64,000 nt of DNA from Scandinavium sp051650185 (GTDB lineage: Bacteria > Pseudomonadota > Gammaproteobacteria > Enterobacterales > Enterobacteriaceae). This document shows, one piece after another, positions 25,213-33,117 of this stretch. The notes beneath the pieces are model-generated. The model saw only the letters and a list, made by a program, of their open reading frames with translations. It was not told the origin of the DNA and made no database searches. The stretch spans positions 1 to 64,000 of the forward strand of contig NZ_JBOFIN010000077.1 in assembly GCF_051650185.1 (NCBI RefSeq), written 5' to 3'. Every line of letters begins with the position of its first letter. The first letter of the stretch is position 1. The translations under genes and the position numbers were made by a program.

Positions 25213-26763
25213 TCCGGTGAAATCCCTCATCCCTTCCACCAGCGCTTCGCACCAGCCCGCATAGTCATGGCCGCTGGAGGAAGGATGAAAGCTCACGCGA
25301 TACCCTTTTTCACGCAGCACCTGTTCAAACTCCAGCGTGTGCTTGTAGTTGCCGCCGCCGGGGCCGCTTGCCTCAAACGCACCTGCCTGTAGCCAGAAAC
25401 GCACCGGATAGCGCGGCGTTCGCTGATATTCACGAGTAAGCCAGCTGGCCGCTTCCCCTTTCGGCGCCCACCAGTAAGAGCCGGAAAGACTGAGCACATT
25501 CCCGAACAAGCGCGGATAGCGTAACGCCACCCACGAGGCGGCAAGCCCGCCGTAACTCGATCCTGCCACCACTGTTTTCTGCCGCTGCATGTTCAGCCCC
25601 TGACGATGAAGCCAGGGCAGCAGCTCGTGCGCCATGAAATCCGCAAAATGCGGATTGGGAGGCAGCTCGGCGCTGCGGCGTGCGTGATCTAACGAATCGA
25701 TAAAGACGACGTTAACCGGCGGCAACGCATGACTCGCAATCAGCCCGTCGAGAATATTGGCGAAATGGTAGTCGTCCTGATACTGCCTGCCGTCAAAGAG
25801 CAGTAACGTCCAGCGTGCTGGCTGCGGCAGTCTTGGACGATAGAGCGTAATTTCCCGTGTGTTGCCGAGAAAGTCACTGTGCAGCTGATGGCGGGTCAGC
25901 GAGCCTGACTTAATCGGTGCTTTCATGGCCGACAGGCTGCAATATCGAGAAGGATTGAGCGCCAACAGAGAGGAACGGTTCCAGCGATCTTGCTGGGGTT
26001 GTAGCGTATCCGGATTCAAAGGATCGGCCTGAGCGCTGACCAAAATCGCACGCTGCTGTTCACGCCTGTTCCCCTCAATCAGCGGGACGTCGGGCGCGAG
26101 TTTGTATTGCATCAGGGTGTCTGCGGGAACCACATAGCTGTGAAACCAGACGTCGGAATCCCCCAGTCGATAGAGCGGGTCGTGATCGCCCGCAGGGGAG
26201 CCAAGAAGAAAGACGTTGTGGCGAGCGCCGCGCCAAAGGAAGGTGACACGCTTATGTTTATCATCGACAGGTTCCACCAACGGCGTGCCTTCCTGCTGAC
26301 GCGCTTGCCAGAAATCAGCGGTCGAACCGCCCTGCGCCAGCGTTTTCGCTAATTGCTGCAACAAAGGGCTGGTCGGTGATGGGCTTTCACTTTTTGCCAG
26401 CGACGTGGTTTCTTTCATTCTCCACTGAAAATGCCAGCGCGCGCCTTCGTTGCCGTTGAGAACCAGCGTCGTCGGCTGGTACGGCGGCAGAGAAAACAGC
26501 AGGGTTTGCGTGCCGTCTTCCGGCCCGCCTTCCAGTAAGGTACGAATTCGCCGGTTGTCTCTGTCCAGCAGGCGCGCATCGGTCACGCCAACAAGCGTGG
26601 CCTGAACATAGTTTTCCCCAAGCTCGGGCAGTTCAAAACAGACTTCTCCGCTGGCATCAAACTTCCCTTTTTGTTCTCCCTGAACCGAAGGAGATTCGCA
26701 GGTTACTGCCGCTGCGGGCATTGCACTGAGCCCCATCAACACGCCACTCCACGCCGTCTTCAT
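25198..26763 (-). CDS. Exported Fes-like siderophore esterase
   Basis: This 521-residue protein has a signal peptide (MKTAWSGVLMGLSAMPAAA). An N-terminal Fes-type domain (about 25-300) is followed by an esterase-D-like hydrolase domain with nucleophile motif GSSYGG and likely catalytic His in SSGHDYAGW. It resembles Fes but should act in the periplasm, like IroE of salmochelin systems, although it is much longer than IroE. The start at 26763 places AGGGA 10 bases upstream. A Fur-box-like sequence lies upstream. Cleavage of enterobactin or a glucosylated form is inferred; no iroB glycosyltransferase gene is in the window. Confidence 0.82.
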   Translation of the reverse strand: MKTAWSGVLMGLSAMPAAAVTCESPSVQGEQKGKFDASGEVCFELPELGENYVQATLVGVTDARLLDRDNRRIRTLLEGGPEDGTQTLLFSLPPYQPTTLVLNGNEGARWHFQWRMKETTSLAKSESPSPTSPLLQQLAKTLAQGGSTADFWQARQQEGTPLVEPVDDKHKRVTFLWRGARHNVFLLGSPAGDHDPLYRLGDSDVWFHSYVVPADTLMQYKLAPDVPLIEGNRREQQRAILVSAQADPLNPDTLQPQQDRWNRSSLLALNPSRYCSLSAMKAPIKSGSLTRHQLHSDFLGNTREITLYRPRLPQPARWTLLLFDGRQYQDDYHFANILDGLIASHALPPVNVVFIDSLDHARRSAELPPNPHFADFMAHELLPWLHRQGLNMQRQKTVVAGSSYGGLAASWVALRYPRLFGNVLSLSGSYWWAPKGEAASWLTREYQRTPRYPVRFWLQAGAFEASGPGGGNYKHTLEFEQVLREKGYRVSFHPSSSGHDYAGWCEALVEGMRDFTGLARR

Positions 26764-26803
26764 TGTGCTTGTTTCCCTGATGAACATTGCGCATCACGCT
26801 AAT

Positions 26804-26829
26804 GCAAATGGGAATTGTTTTCAATAACA
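26804..26829 (-). promoter_or_regulatory. Probable Fur box upstream of the exported esterase
   Basis: On the minus strand the sequence ATTGAAAACAATTCCCATTTGC has Fur-box character (GAAAAC-AATTCC-CATTTGC). It lies about 40 bases upstream of the start codon. It supports iron-repressed expression with the enterobactin system. The match is weaker than the entS-fepD site. Confidence 0.55.
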
Positions 26830-26856
26830 TTTGTGCTGTGGATATGTCGTGAAGAC

Positions 26857-26882
26857 ATAAAAAAAGCCCGTTAAACGGGCTA
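26857..26882 (-). terminator. Terminator of ramA
   Basis: AGCCCGTT and AACGGGCT form an 8-bp stem with a 2-base TA loop (26865-26882). On the minus strand seven T residues follow. It lies 11 bases beyond the ramA stop and is a strong intrinsic terminator for romA-ramA. Confidence 0.92.
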
Positions 26883-26893
26883 GTGGATAGCGG

Positions 26894-27235
26894 CTAATGC
26901 GTCCGGCTCTGGTGTTCTTTACGCCAGGCACCAGGCGGCTGTTTAAACGTTCGGGTAAAGACCCGGGTGAACGTCTGTTGCGAGTCAAAGCCGTACTTCA
27001 GGCAAATGTCGTACACCTTCTGATCGGTTTCTCGCAGTTCTTCTGCTGCCAGTCGCAGCTTGCGCTCGCGAATGTAGCGTCCAAGACTCTCCCCTTTTTG
27101 CTGTAAAAACAGGCGTTGCAGGTGCCATTTTGAGTACCCCGCATGACGTGCGATATCGTCAATACGCAGTGGCTGGTGCAGATTGTGGTCAATCCACTCG
27201 ACAATGGTGTCAATAACCTGAGCGGAAATCGTCAT
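26894..27235 (-). CDS. ramA: AraC-family multidrug-resistance activator RamA
   Basis: RamA is a 113-residue transcription activator related to MarA and SoxS. It turns on acrAB-tolC and other efflux or permeability genes. Two helix-turn-helix units are visible: IDDIARHAGYSKWHLQRLF and the second around YDICLKYGFDSQQTFTRVFTRTF. The sequence is nearly identical to RamA of Enterobacter and Klebsiella. The start MTISAQVIDTI follows a strong GGAGGGGAGGAAGG ribosome site; an upstream extension to 27313 is rejected. It begins 32 bases after romA and is under RamR control. Confidence 0.96.
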   Translation of the reverse strand: MTISAQVIDTIVEWIDHNLHQPLRIDDIARHAGYSKWHLQRLFLQQKGESLGRYIRERKLRLAAEELRETDQKVYDICLKYGFDSQQTFTRVFTRTFKQPPGAWRKEHQSRTH

Positions 27236-27267
27236 ACCTTCCTCCCCTCCTCTGAATGGCCCGGCGA

Positions 27268-28368
27268 TTATTCCCACCAGGCACGAAATTGCTGGTCGCG
27301 ATTGGCGACCCAAACAGGTTCACCCTGAACCGGTGTTAACAGGCGATAGTCTTTCCCTTCACTGGCTTTGGTCAGCTGTTTGTACGGATCATCCCAGGTG
27401 TGTTTCGCAAGAACGAAACGCCCGGCATGGCCTGGCAACACGGCGCGGGCGTTGAGATCAACCGCGGCCTGCGCCGTTTCTTCTGGCAGCATATGAATGT
27501 ACTTCCAGTCCTGGTCGTACTGGCCGTTTTCCATAATGGCTAAATCGACCTGACCAAACTGCTCGCCGATGGCTTTGAAATGCGGGCCATAGCCGCTGTC
27601 ACCGCTGTAGTAAATGTTTTGCTCCGGGGTGACGAACATGAAGCTCGCCCACAAGGTCTGATTGCGCTTCAGGCCGCGGCCTGAAAAGTGGCGAGCAGGC
27701 AGCACATGGATGGTCAACTCGTCGCTTATCTCAACCTTCTGGTTCCAGTCCGCCTCGGTAATGATCTCGCTGTCCATTCCCCAGTAGCGCAGATGCGACC
27801 CTACGCCCAGCGGCGTCACCACACGCTTAATTTTGGGCATCAGCCCTTTGATGGTGGCGTAATCCAGATGGTCGTAGTGATCGTGCGAGATAATCAGCAG
27901 ATCAATCTCCGGCATTGTCGCCGCACTCCAGGGATAGTCCCCTGCAAAAGCTTTATTCAAAAAGGAAAACGGTGCGGCATAACTGCTGAACACCGGATCA
28001 ATCAAAATGCGTTTCCCGGAAAGCTGTAAATACCAGGAAGAATGCCCGAGCCAAATCATCACATCTTGTTGCGCTGGCAGGCTCGCGAGATCGGTTTTGA
28101 CCCTCGGTAACGGCTGCTGCGGACGGGCATTTTCACGCTTAACGGTCAGAAACTCCCAGATTGCGGCAGGCATACTTTTTTGCCCGGACCAGCTCGGGGT
28201 GGGCTGCTGGTTGTGAAACTGACCGTCGCGATAGTTTGCAGAGCGTTCAACGGTGCTGAGCTGCGCGCCCTGTGGCGCTTTGCCAAACCCGGCATTCAGG
28301 ACAAACGGTAAACTTGCTGCGCTGGCAATTAACATAATGACGACCACACTTAACAAAAGACGCTTCAT
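27268..28368 (-). CDS. romA: Metallo-beta-lactamase-fold protein RomA
   Basis: RomA is a 366-residue MBL-fold hydrolase with an N-terminal hydrophobic segment (about 5-22) that anchors or exports it. The metal-binding motif SHDHYDHLD is present, together with GDSGYG and later His residues (LPGHAGRF). The family resembles NAPE-PLD/UlaG-type hydrolases; the substrate is unknown. In Enterobacter and Klebsiella romA is co-transcribed with ramA from a RamR-controlled promoter, and the same order is seen here. The start at 28368 has AGGA upstream. Confidence 0.92.
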   Translation of the reverse strand: MKRLLLSVVVIMLIASAASLPFVLNAGFGKAPQGAQLSTVERSANYRDGQFHNQQPTPSWSGQKSMPAAIWEFLTVKRENARPQQPLPRVKTDLASLPAQQDVMIWLGHSSWYLQLSGKRILIDPVFSSYAAPFSFLNKAFAGDYPWSAATMPEIDLLIISHDHYDHLDYATIKGLMPKIKRVVTPLGVGSHLRYWGMDSEIITEADWNQKVEISDELTIHVLPARHFSGRGLKRNQTLWASFMFVTPEQNIYYSGDSGYGPHFKAIGEQFGQVDLAIMENGQYDQDWKYIHMLPEETAQAAVDLNARAVLPGHAGRFVLAKHTWDDPYKQLTKASEGKDYRLLTPVQGEPVWVANRDQQFRAWWE

Positions 28369-28422
28369 ATCCTGACCGAAGACAGGCTCCATCCTGGAGA
28401 CACTGTGGGAAGAAACTTGATT

Positions 28423-28442
28423 ATGAGTGAGTAAGCACTCAT
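28423..28442. promoter_or_regulatory. RamR operator
   Basis: ATGAGTGAGTAAGCACTCAT is a perfect 7-6-7 inverted repeat (ATGAGTG/CACTCAT) between the divergent romA and ramR genes. It matches the operator arrangement known for RamR in Salmonella and Klebsiella. It is intact, so the locus is probably repressed normally. Confidence 0.93.
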
Positions 28443-28558
28443 TATAGAAAGGAGAAGAAAGTCGTCAAGACGATTTTCAATTTTTGACATTCGCCGTTGA
28501 AGTGCTGCAAGCGGCATGTTTCAATCGACGTATTTTACAGACTGAGAGGTAAAGTGTA

Positions 28559-29140
28559 GTGGCTCGTCCGAAGAGTGAAGATAAAAAACAAGCGTTGCTG
28601 GAGGCCGCAACGGCCGCCATCGCCCAGCAAGGCATCGCGGCATCGACTGCCCTGATTGCCCGAAATGCAGGGGTTGCCGAAGGGACGCTGTTTCGTTATT
28701 TCGCCACTAAAGACGATCTGCTCAACGCGCTTTATCTGCACCTGAAGAGCTCGCTGTGCGAAACCATGCTTGCCGGGATCCGCAGCGCGGTGACGCCGAA
28801 AGACTTCACCCGCTGCATCTGGAACAGCTACATCAGCTGGGGCGTGCAAAACCCCATTGGTCACAAAGCCATTCGTCGTATGGCCGTCAGTGAAAAAATC
28901 ACCGCCGACACCAAACAGCAGGTTTCCGACATGTTCCCGGAGCTGAATAAGCTCTGCGAACGTTCCGTGCGCGAGGTGTTTCTCTCTGAATCCTATCGTG
29001 CCTTTGGCGATGCGCTGTTTTTGTCTCTGGCCGAAACCACCATTGAGTTTGCCAGCCATGAACCAAAGCGCGCAGGCGACCTGACCGCACTGGGTTTTGA
29101 AGCAATGTGGCTGGCGCTGGCTGAGGAAGGCGTCTCATGA
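28559..29140 (+). CDS. ramR: TetR-family repressor RamR
   Basis: RamR represses romA-ramA and is released by bile acids and other ligands. The 193-residue protein has an N-terminal TetR helix-turn-helix (AATAAIAQQGIAASTALIARNAGVAEGTLFRYF, about 14-46) and a helical ligand-binding C-terminal domain. The start is GTG at 28559 with GAGAGG upstream. No frameshift or stop is seen, unlike the ramR mutants found in resistant isolates. Its stop overlaps the ybdF ATG. Confidence 0.95.
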   Translation: MARPKSEDKKQALLEAATAAIAQQGIAASTALIARNAGVAEGTLFRYFATKDDLLNALYLHLKSSLCETMLAGIRSAVTPKDFTRCIWNSYISWGVQNPIGHKAIRRMAVSEKITADTKQQVSDMFPELNKLCERSVREVFLSESYRAFGDALFLSLAETTIEFASHEPKRAGDLTALGFEAMWLALAEEGVS

Positions 29141-29505
29141 AGGGGGAAGCGGTCGTCAAACACGCTCACCAGTTCGCCCTTGAACTGCCCTTCACCGAGC
29201 AAGCCTGGCCGTTTGGCCCGGAATATGACGTCTACCAGGTCGGCGGCAAAATCTTCATGATTGCCCTGACGCTGCGCGGTCAGCCCATCATCAACCTCAA
29301 AGCCAGACCGGATAACGTCCTGTTGCATCAGGAGATTTATAAGAGCATTGGGCCGGGTTATCACATGAATAAAAAACACTGGATAACCGTCTACGGTGGC
29401 GATGATATCAGCCCTGAACTGGTCGAATCGCTCATCGACGACTCCTGGCATTGCGTGGTGGATAAGCTGCCTAAACGGCAGCAAAAAATGATGCGCCCGC
29501 TGTGA
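29137..29505 (+). CDS. ybdF: MmcQ/YjbR-family protein YbdF
   Basis: This 122-residue protein equals E. coli YbdF in length and shares its core (FALELPF.E..WPFGPE.DV, GYHMNKKHWI.VY, DDSW..VVD). The family has a double-wing fold also seen in MmcQ and YjbR; its function is unproven. Here its ATG overlaps the ramR stop (ATGA), so it is probably read from the ramR promoter. That coupling does not exist in E. coli K-12, which lacks ramR. Confidence 0.88.
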   Translation: MKGEAVVKHAHQFALELPFTEQAWPFGPEYDVYQVGGKIFMIALTLRGQPIINLKARPDNVLLHQEIYKSIGPGYHMNKKHWITVYGGDDISPELVESLIDDSWHCVVDKLPKRQQKMMRPL

Positions 29506-29626
29506 TTTTCTGTTTTTAACAACAAGTGTTATCGGTTATTTAATACTTATCTTTTCGCAGCTTGCGCTGTACTCTGCTCCCACTGAACGCACCCGCTACG
29601 GGGTGTTACCACTTTGAGGAGCCATC

Positions 29627-30280
29627 ATGGACATCATTTCCGTCGCCTTAAAACGCCACTCAACCAAAGCTTTTGATGCCAGCGTGAAGCTGACCGCCGC
29701 TCAGGCTGAAAATCTGAAAACCCTGCTGCAGTTCAGCCCGTCCAGCACCAACTCTCAGCCGTGGCACTTTATCGTTGCCAGCACGGAAGAAGGCAAAGCT
29801 CGCGTGGCGAAATCCGCCGCTGGCGGTTTCGTTTTCAACGAACGCAAAATGCTGGATGCTTCCCACGTCGTGGTGTTCTGTGCGAAAACCGCAATGGATG
29901 ATGCCTGGCTTGAAAAAGTGGTCGATCAGGAAGACGCAGATGGCCGTTTCGCCACCCCAGAAGCCAAAGCGGGCAACCACAAAGGCCGCACCTTCTTCGC
30001 CGATTTACACCGCAAAGAGCTGAAAGATGACAGCCACTGGATGCAGAAACAGGTCTACCTGAACGTCGGTAACTTCCTGCTCGGCGTGGCCGCTATGGGT
30101 CTGGATGCAGTGCCTATCGAAGGGTTTGATGCCGCGATCATGGATGAAGAGTTTGGCCTGGAAGAAAAAGGCTTCACCAGCGTCGTGGTGGTGCCGGTTG
30201 GCCGCCACAGCGTGGAAGACTTCAACGCCAGCCTGCCAAAATCCCGTCTGCCGCAGAGCACGACAGTGACCGAGATCTAA
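29627..30280 (+). CDS. nfsB: Oxygen-insensitive NAD(P)H nitroreductase NfsB
   Basis: NfsB is an FMN-dependent cytoplasmic nitroreductase that reduces nitroaromatics such as nitrofurans and quinones. The 217-residue protein matches E. coli NfsB with FSPSSTNSQPWHFIV near the FMN site, KNHKGRTFFADLH-like central segment and the C-terminal PVGRHSVEDFNASLPKSRLP. GAGGAG precedes the ATG. It ends at a hairpin shared with the convergent toxin-antitoxin pair. It is intact, so nitrofuran sensitivity through this gene is expected. Confidence 0.95.
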   Translation: MDIISVALKRHSTKAFDASVKLTAAQAENLKTLLQFSPSSTNSQPWHFIVASTEEGKARVAKSAAGGFVFNERKMLDASHVVVFCAKTAMDDAWLEKVVDQEDADGRFATPEAKAGNHKGRTFFADLHRKELKDDSHWMQKQVYLNVGNFLLGVAAMGLDAVPIEGFDAAIMDEEFGLEEKGFTSVVVVPVGRHSVEDFNASLPKSRLPQSTTVTEI

Positions 30281-30285
30281 TCTCG

Positions 30286-30317
30286 TCGCCCGGCGATGTT
30301 CTGTCGTCGGGCGTCTT
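30286..30317. terminator. Terminator between nfsB and the antitoxin gene
   Basis: CGCCCG (30287-30292) and CGGGCG (30308-30313) form the stem of a hairpin followed by TCTTTC. It lies 7 bases after the nfsB stop. Confidence 0.6.
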
Positions 30318-30605
30318 TCAATAAAGCTTAATGATCGGATTTTCAACGCCACACGCCAGCGCATAGCGTGTCAGCGTGTCGAGGCTTGCACGAGTCACAT
30401 TGGCCTCCATTCTGGATACCGTCGGTGGCGTCACGCCCATTCGTTCAGCAACCTGAGAACGCGTTAACCCTGCAACCTGACGCCACTGCGCCAGCATGTC
30501 TCGCAGACGCTCTTGCCGCTCCAGGGCATCATAAGCTTCCTTCACGCCGGGCTGAGCAAGCATTTTCGCTCTGACTTCATCCCAGGGAATGATATTCTTA
30601 CTCAT
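30318..30605 (-). CDS. Xre-type antitoxin of a HigBA-like pair
   Basis: This 95-residue protein has a central Xre helix-turn-helix (LTRSQVAERMGVTPPTVSRMEA, about 47-70) typical of HigA-like antitoxins. It should neutralise the adjacent toxin and repress the pair. Its ATG lies inside the end of the toxin gene (8-base overlap). Toxin-before-antitoxin order is typical of higBA-type loci. The operator is probably the dyad at 30937-30969. Confidence 0.87.
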   Translation of the reverse strand: MSKNIIPWDEVRAKMLAQPGVKEAYDALERQERLRDMLAQWRQVAGLTRSQVAERMGVTPPTVSRMEANVTRASLDTLTRYALACGVENPIIKLY

Positions 30606-30915
30606 CGTGCATCTCCTTTAGTCTGTTCATCGCGAGGTGAAGCTCGGCCTTCGGTGTCTTCTGTGTTTTCTTCACAAAGACCCTTAACAACCAGATAACT
30701 TTGCCTCGTCGGTACACATAGATCCCGCGAGTATGGAAGAAACCTACTGTGCGAATTTCAAATAACCCATTCCCTAATGGCTTTGAGTCTGGCTCACGTA
30801 ACACCGTAGGGTTTGCTCGCAGTTTATCCAGTTGGCGAATAAGTCGGGCCTGAACCCGCTTCGGCAAAGCAAGAAGCTCTTCCTGCGCCGAGTCATGTAC
30901 TTCCAGTCGAAACAT
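30598..30915 (-). CDS. RelE/HigB-like toxin
   Basis: This 105-residue basic protein has the RelE/ParE-superfamily look of phage-derived Gp49/HigB toxins: LLALPKRVQARLIRQLDKLRANP, a central LGNGLFEIRT strand, and IYVYRRGKVIWLLRVFVKKTQKTP. Such toxins cleave mRNA at the ribosome. GGGAGAAG precedes the ATG. It is the first gene of the pair and absent from the E. coli nfsB-ybdG interval, which suggests acquisition. Confidence 0.87.
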   Translation of the reverse strand: MFRLEVHDSAQEELLALPKRVQARLIRQLDKLRANPTVLREPDSKPLGNGLFEIRTVGFFHTRGIYVYRRGKVIWLLRVFVKKTQKTPKAELHLAMNRLKEMHDE

Positions 30916-30936
30916 ATCGCTCTTCTCCCTGAGAAC

Positions 30937-30969
30937 TTAGCATATAAGGCAAATTGCCTTAAAGGCTAA
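30937..30969. promoter_or_regulatory. Nested dyad operator of the toxin-antitoxin pair
   Basis: TAAGGCAA-A-TTGCCTTA (30945-30961) is a perfect palindrome. Outside it, TTAGC (30937-30941) and GCTAA (30965-30969) are symmetric about the same centre, 30953. The 33-base dyad lies 21 bases upstream of the toxin start, where an autorepressing antitoxin would bind. Confidence 0.8.
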
Positions 30970-31057
30970 ATTTGCACTTTTCACCTGAACGTTAACGTAT
31001 CAGGCAGAAAAGTGCAGGAACCCGCAGGGAAAAGAGCGAGTTGGCTTCAGAAGAGTT

Positions 31058-32101
31058 TTACTTTTTTGCAGTGGAATACATTCCTGCATGCCAGATTTTC
31101 TCGGCATACCGCCCAAGAACGGCCAGCGAGGCCGCTAAAATCAGGAAGAAAACCACTTTATGCAGGCCATCCCAGAAATACTCGAAGAAGCGGGTGTAGA
31201 GATTGATGGCGAGGAACGTGAGGCCGAAGCCACGCAGCATGCCGTCATCGGTTTTCAGGCTGATATAAAGACACACCCCGGCAGCAACCGCAAACAGCAA
31301 TGCCCACGGAAGCAGCTCGGCATGCGAGCTGATGCTCCAGCTATCAAGATCGTAGTTACCGAAAATCGACATGATCCACAGGGCGATAAACAGATAAGTC
31401 AGCCCCATGGCTTTGCTGACGGTCAACAGCTGGCGAGCCTGTAAAATACGTTTCAGCAACACGCACCCGGTCAACAACGCACCGCCAAACAGGACGAAGC
31501 GAATCGGGTAGTTCATCCCTAGCCAGTACGCGCCCCAGCCGGAGACATAGCCAGTTTCCGCGCCAAACCAGTTACCCAGCGCCAGCAGGAAGAACAGCCA
31601 TACCAGTGAGGAACGAGCCAACCAGCCCACCGCGCCGTAAACCGCGCAGCCAAGCAGGAACAGCGGCGCGATATGTCCGCTGCCGTCATCCAGCCTTTCA
31701 CCAAGTTGCCAAAGCGCCAGCGCAGTGAACACTACGCCAAGGAATAAAATAGCTTCCGTGCTGTAATGCCATTGGGTTTCCCGACGCTGCCGCCGAAACC
31801 CCCACACATAAAACACGGCCGCCATAACGGCAGGTAAAAGGATGCGCGAAAGACCAGAAAATGAAAAAATCGCCAGCAAATACGCCATCAACTCGCTGTC
31901 CGCAAACAGGCTTGCCAGCGCGATCAGTACGCACGCGATGGCGATCCAAAAGGCATAACGGCTCAGCCGTCGCCAGTCAAAATCCGCAGGTCGAAGCGTG
32001 GCCGCCAAACGCTGGTGTTCAGCTTCACTCAACTCCCCTTCCCCCTGCCAGTCAGCCAAAGCCCGGCGAATAATACGTTCCTGTTTGCGGGTGACGTTCA
32101 T
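31058..32101 (-). CDS. DUF2157-type polytopic membrane protein
   Basis: This 347-residue protein has a short soluble N-terminus (about 1-45, with LSEAEHQRL), then about ten hydrophobic helices. The layout fits DUF2157-type membrane proteins, whose function is unknown. AGGAAACAGG precedes the ATG. It sits downstream of the MmyB-type regulator on the same strand, 38 bases away, so the two may be co-transcribed. It is not present here in E. coli K-12. Confidence 0.75.
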   Translation of the reverse strand: MNVTRKQERIIRRALADWQGEGELSEAEHQRLAATLRPADFDWRRLSRYAFWIAIACVLIALASLFADSELMAYLLAIFSFSGLSRILLPAVMAAVFYVWGFRRQRRETQWHYSTEAILFLGVVFTALALWQLGERLDDGSGHIAPLFLLGCAVYGAVGWLARSSLVWLFFLLALGNWFGAETGYVSGWGAYWLGMNYPIRFVLFGGALLTGCVLLKRILQARQLLTVSKAMGLTYLFIALWIMSIFGNYDLDSWSISSHAELLPWALLFAVAAGVCLYISLKTDDGMLRGFGLTFLAINLYTRFFEYFWDGLHKVVFFLILAASLAVLGRYAEKIWHAGMYSTAKK

Positions 32102-32139
32102 CCTGTTTCCTTTCCGATAACGACATAACGGACGCTGAC

Positions 32140-33009
32140 TTATCGCTGTGAATCAAGCCATTGCAGCGCGTTTTCACCGGCTTCATCCACCGGCAGATAG
32201 ACTAAAAGACGCGAACCATTCCGGGGGGCAGAATACCAGTACATCAGCTGAAGATTGAAGACGCCGAGCACGGGATGGTGAAACGTTTTGAGCTGGTTTT
32301 CGACGCCGCGCACTTCGTAGCGCTGATGCCAGAGCGATTCAAATTCAGAGGAGGCGGCAAAAAAACGCGCCAGTTTGTCTTCCCAGGCCGGATCGCCACG
32401 ATGTTCGGCCATCGCCGCGCGGAAGTAGGAGACAAAAGTGGGCAACACGTCCGGATGGGCGAGGCGGCTTTGCCAGGCTTCATGAGTCAGATAGAGATAA
32501 ATGCAGTTCCGATCTTCCTCCGGCAGGGTGGCAAAATCCACGCCCATTAAGCGGCAAAAGCTGTCGTTCCAGGCCACGATATCGAAATTGGGCTTCTGAA
32601 TGCTGGCGGGCTGCGGCATGAGGGTGTCCAGCATCCGCCGCGTTCCTGCGCTGATCCCTTCACATTGTGGAATTTGCAAGGATTCCTGAGGCGGCAATCC
32701 TGCCAGCACAAAAAGATGGCGTGTTTCTAACGGCGAGCACTGAAGCGCATTGGCCACGGCCTGCATCACGGCCGCAGAGGGGTTCACTTCCCTGCCCTGC
32801 TCCAGCCACGTGTACCAGGTGACGCCCACATCGGCCAGCATCGCGACTTCTTCACGACGCAAGCCAGGCGTTCGCCGCCGTCCACTGCGTGGCATGCCTA
32901 GCCGTTGTGGATCAAGACTTTCACGCCGCGAGCGCAGAAAAGCGCCCAACTGTTTGCGGCTATCGTCATGCAGTGATGGGGTCAACTCAACAGGCGCGAT
33001 CAGCGACAT
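32140..33009 (-). CDS. Xre/MmyB-type transcription regulator
   Basis: This 289-residue regulator has an N-terminal helix-turn-helix (LGAFLRSRRESLDP ... RTPGLRREEVAMLADVGVTWYTWLEQGRE, about 22-80). An MmyB-like ligand-binding domain with PAS fold follows (about 110-285). Members often control an adjacent transporter or oxidoreductase gene. It is divergent from an MFS pump, with an inverted repeat between them, and GGAGG precedes the ATG. The inducer is unknown. Confidence 0.88.
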   Translation of the reverse strand: MSLIAPVELTPSLHDDSRKQLGAFLRSRRESLDPQRLGMPRSGRRRTPGLRREEVAMLADVGVTWYTWLEQGREVNPSAAVMQAVANALQCSPLETRHLFVLAGLPPQESLQIPQCEGISAGTRRMLDTLMPQPASIQKPNFDIVAWNDSFCRLMGVDFATLPEEDRNCIYLYLTHEAWQSRLAHPDVLPTFVSYFRAAMAEHRGDPAWEDKLARFFAASSEFESLWHQRYEVRGVENQLKTFHHPVLGVFNLQLMYWYSAPRNGSRLLVYLPVDEAGENALQWLDSQR

Positions 33010-33033
33010 CGGTCCTCCAGCATAGTAGTGCCA

Positions 33034-33059
33034 GTACCAGTATAACCAGGAACTGGTAC
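33034..33059. promoter_or_regulatory. Candidate operator between MmyB-type regulator and MFS pump
   Basis: GTACCAG (33034-33040) and CTGGTAC (33053-33059) are exact inverted half-sites separated by 12 bases. Additional CCAG copies lie around them. The site is 25 bases from the regulator start and 59 bases before the pump ATG. It fits autoregulation and control of the pump. Confidence 0.65.
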
Positions 33060-33117
33060 CCGTTTATTCATTCAGCGATGCTACGTCCGATCCCTGAATG
33101 ACGCAATGGAGTCTCCC

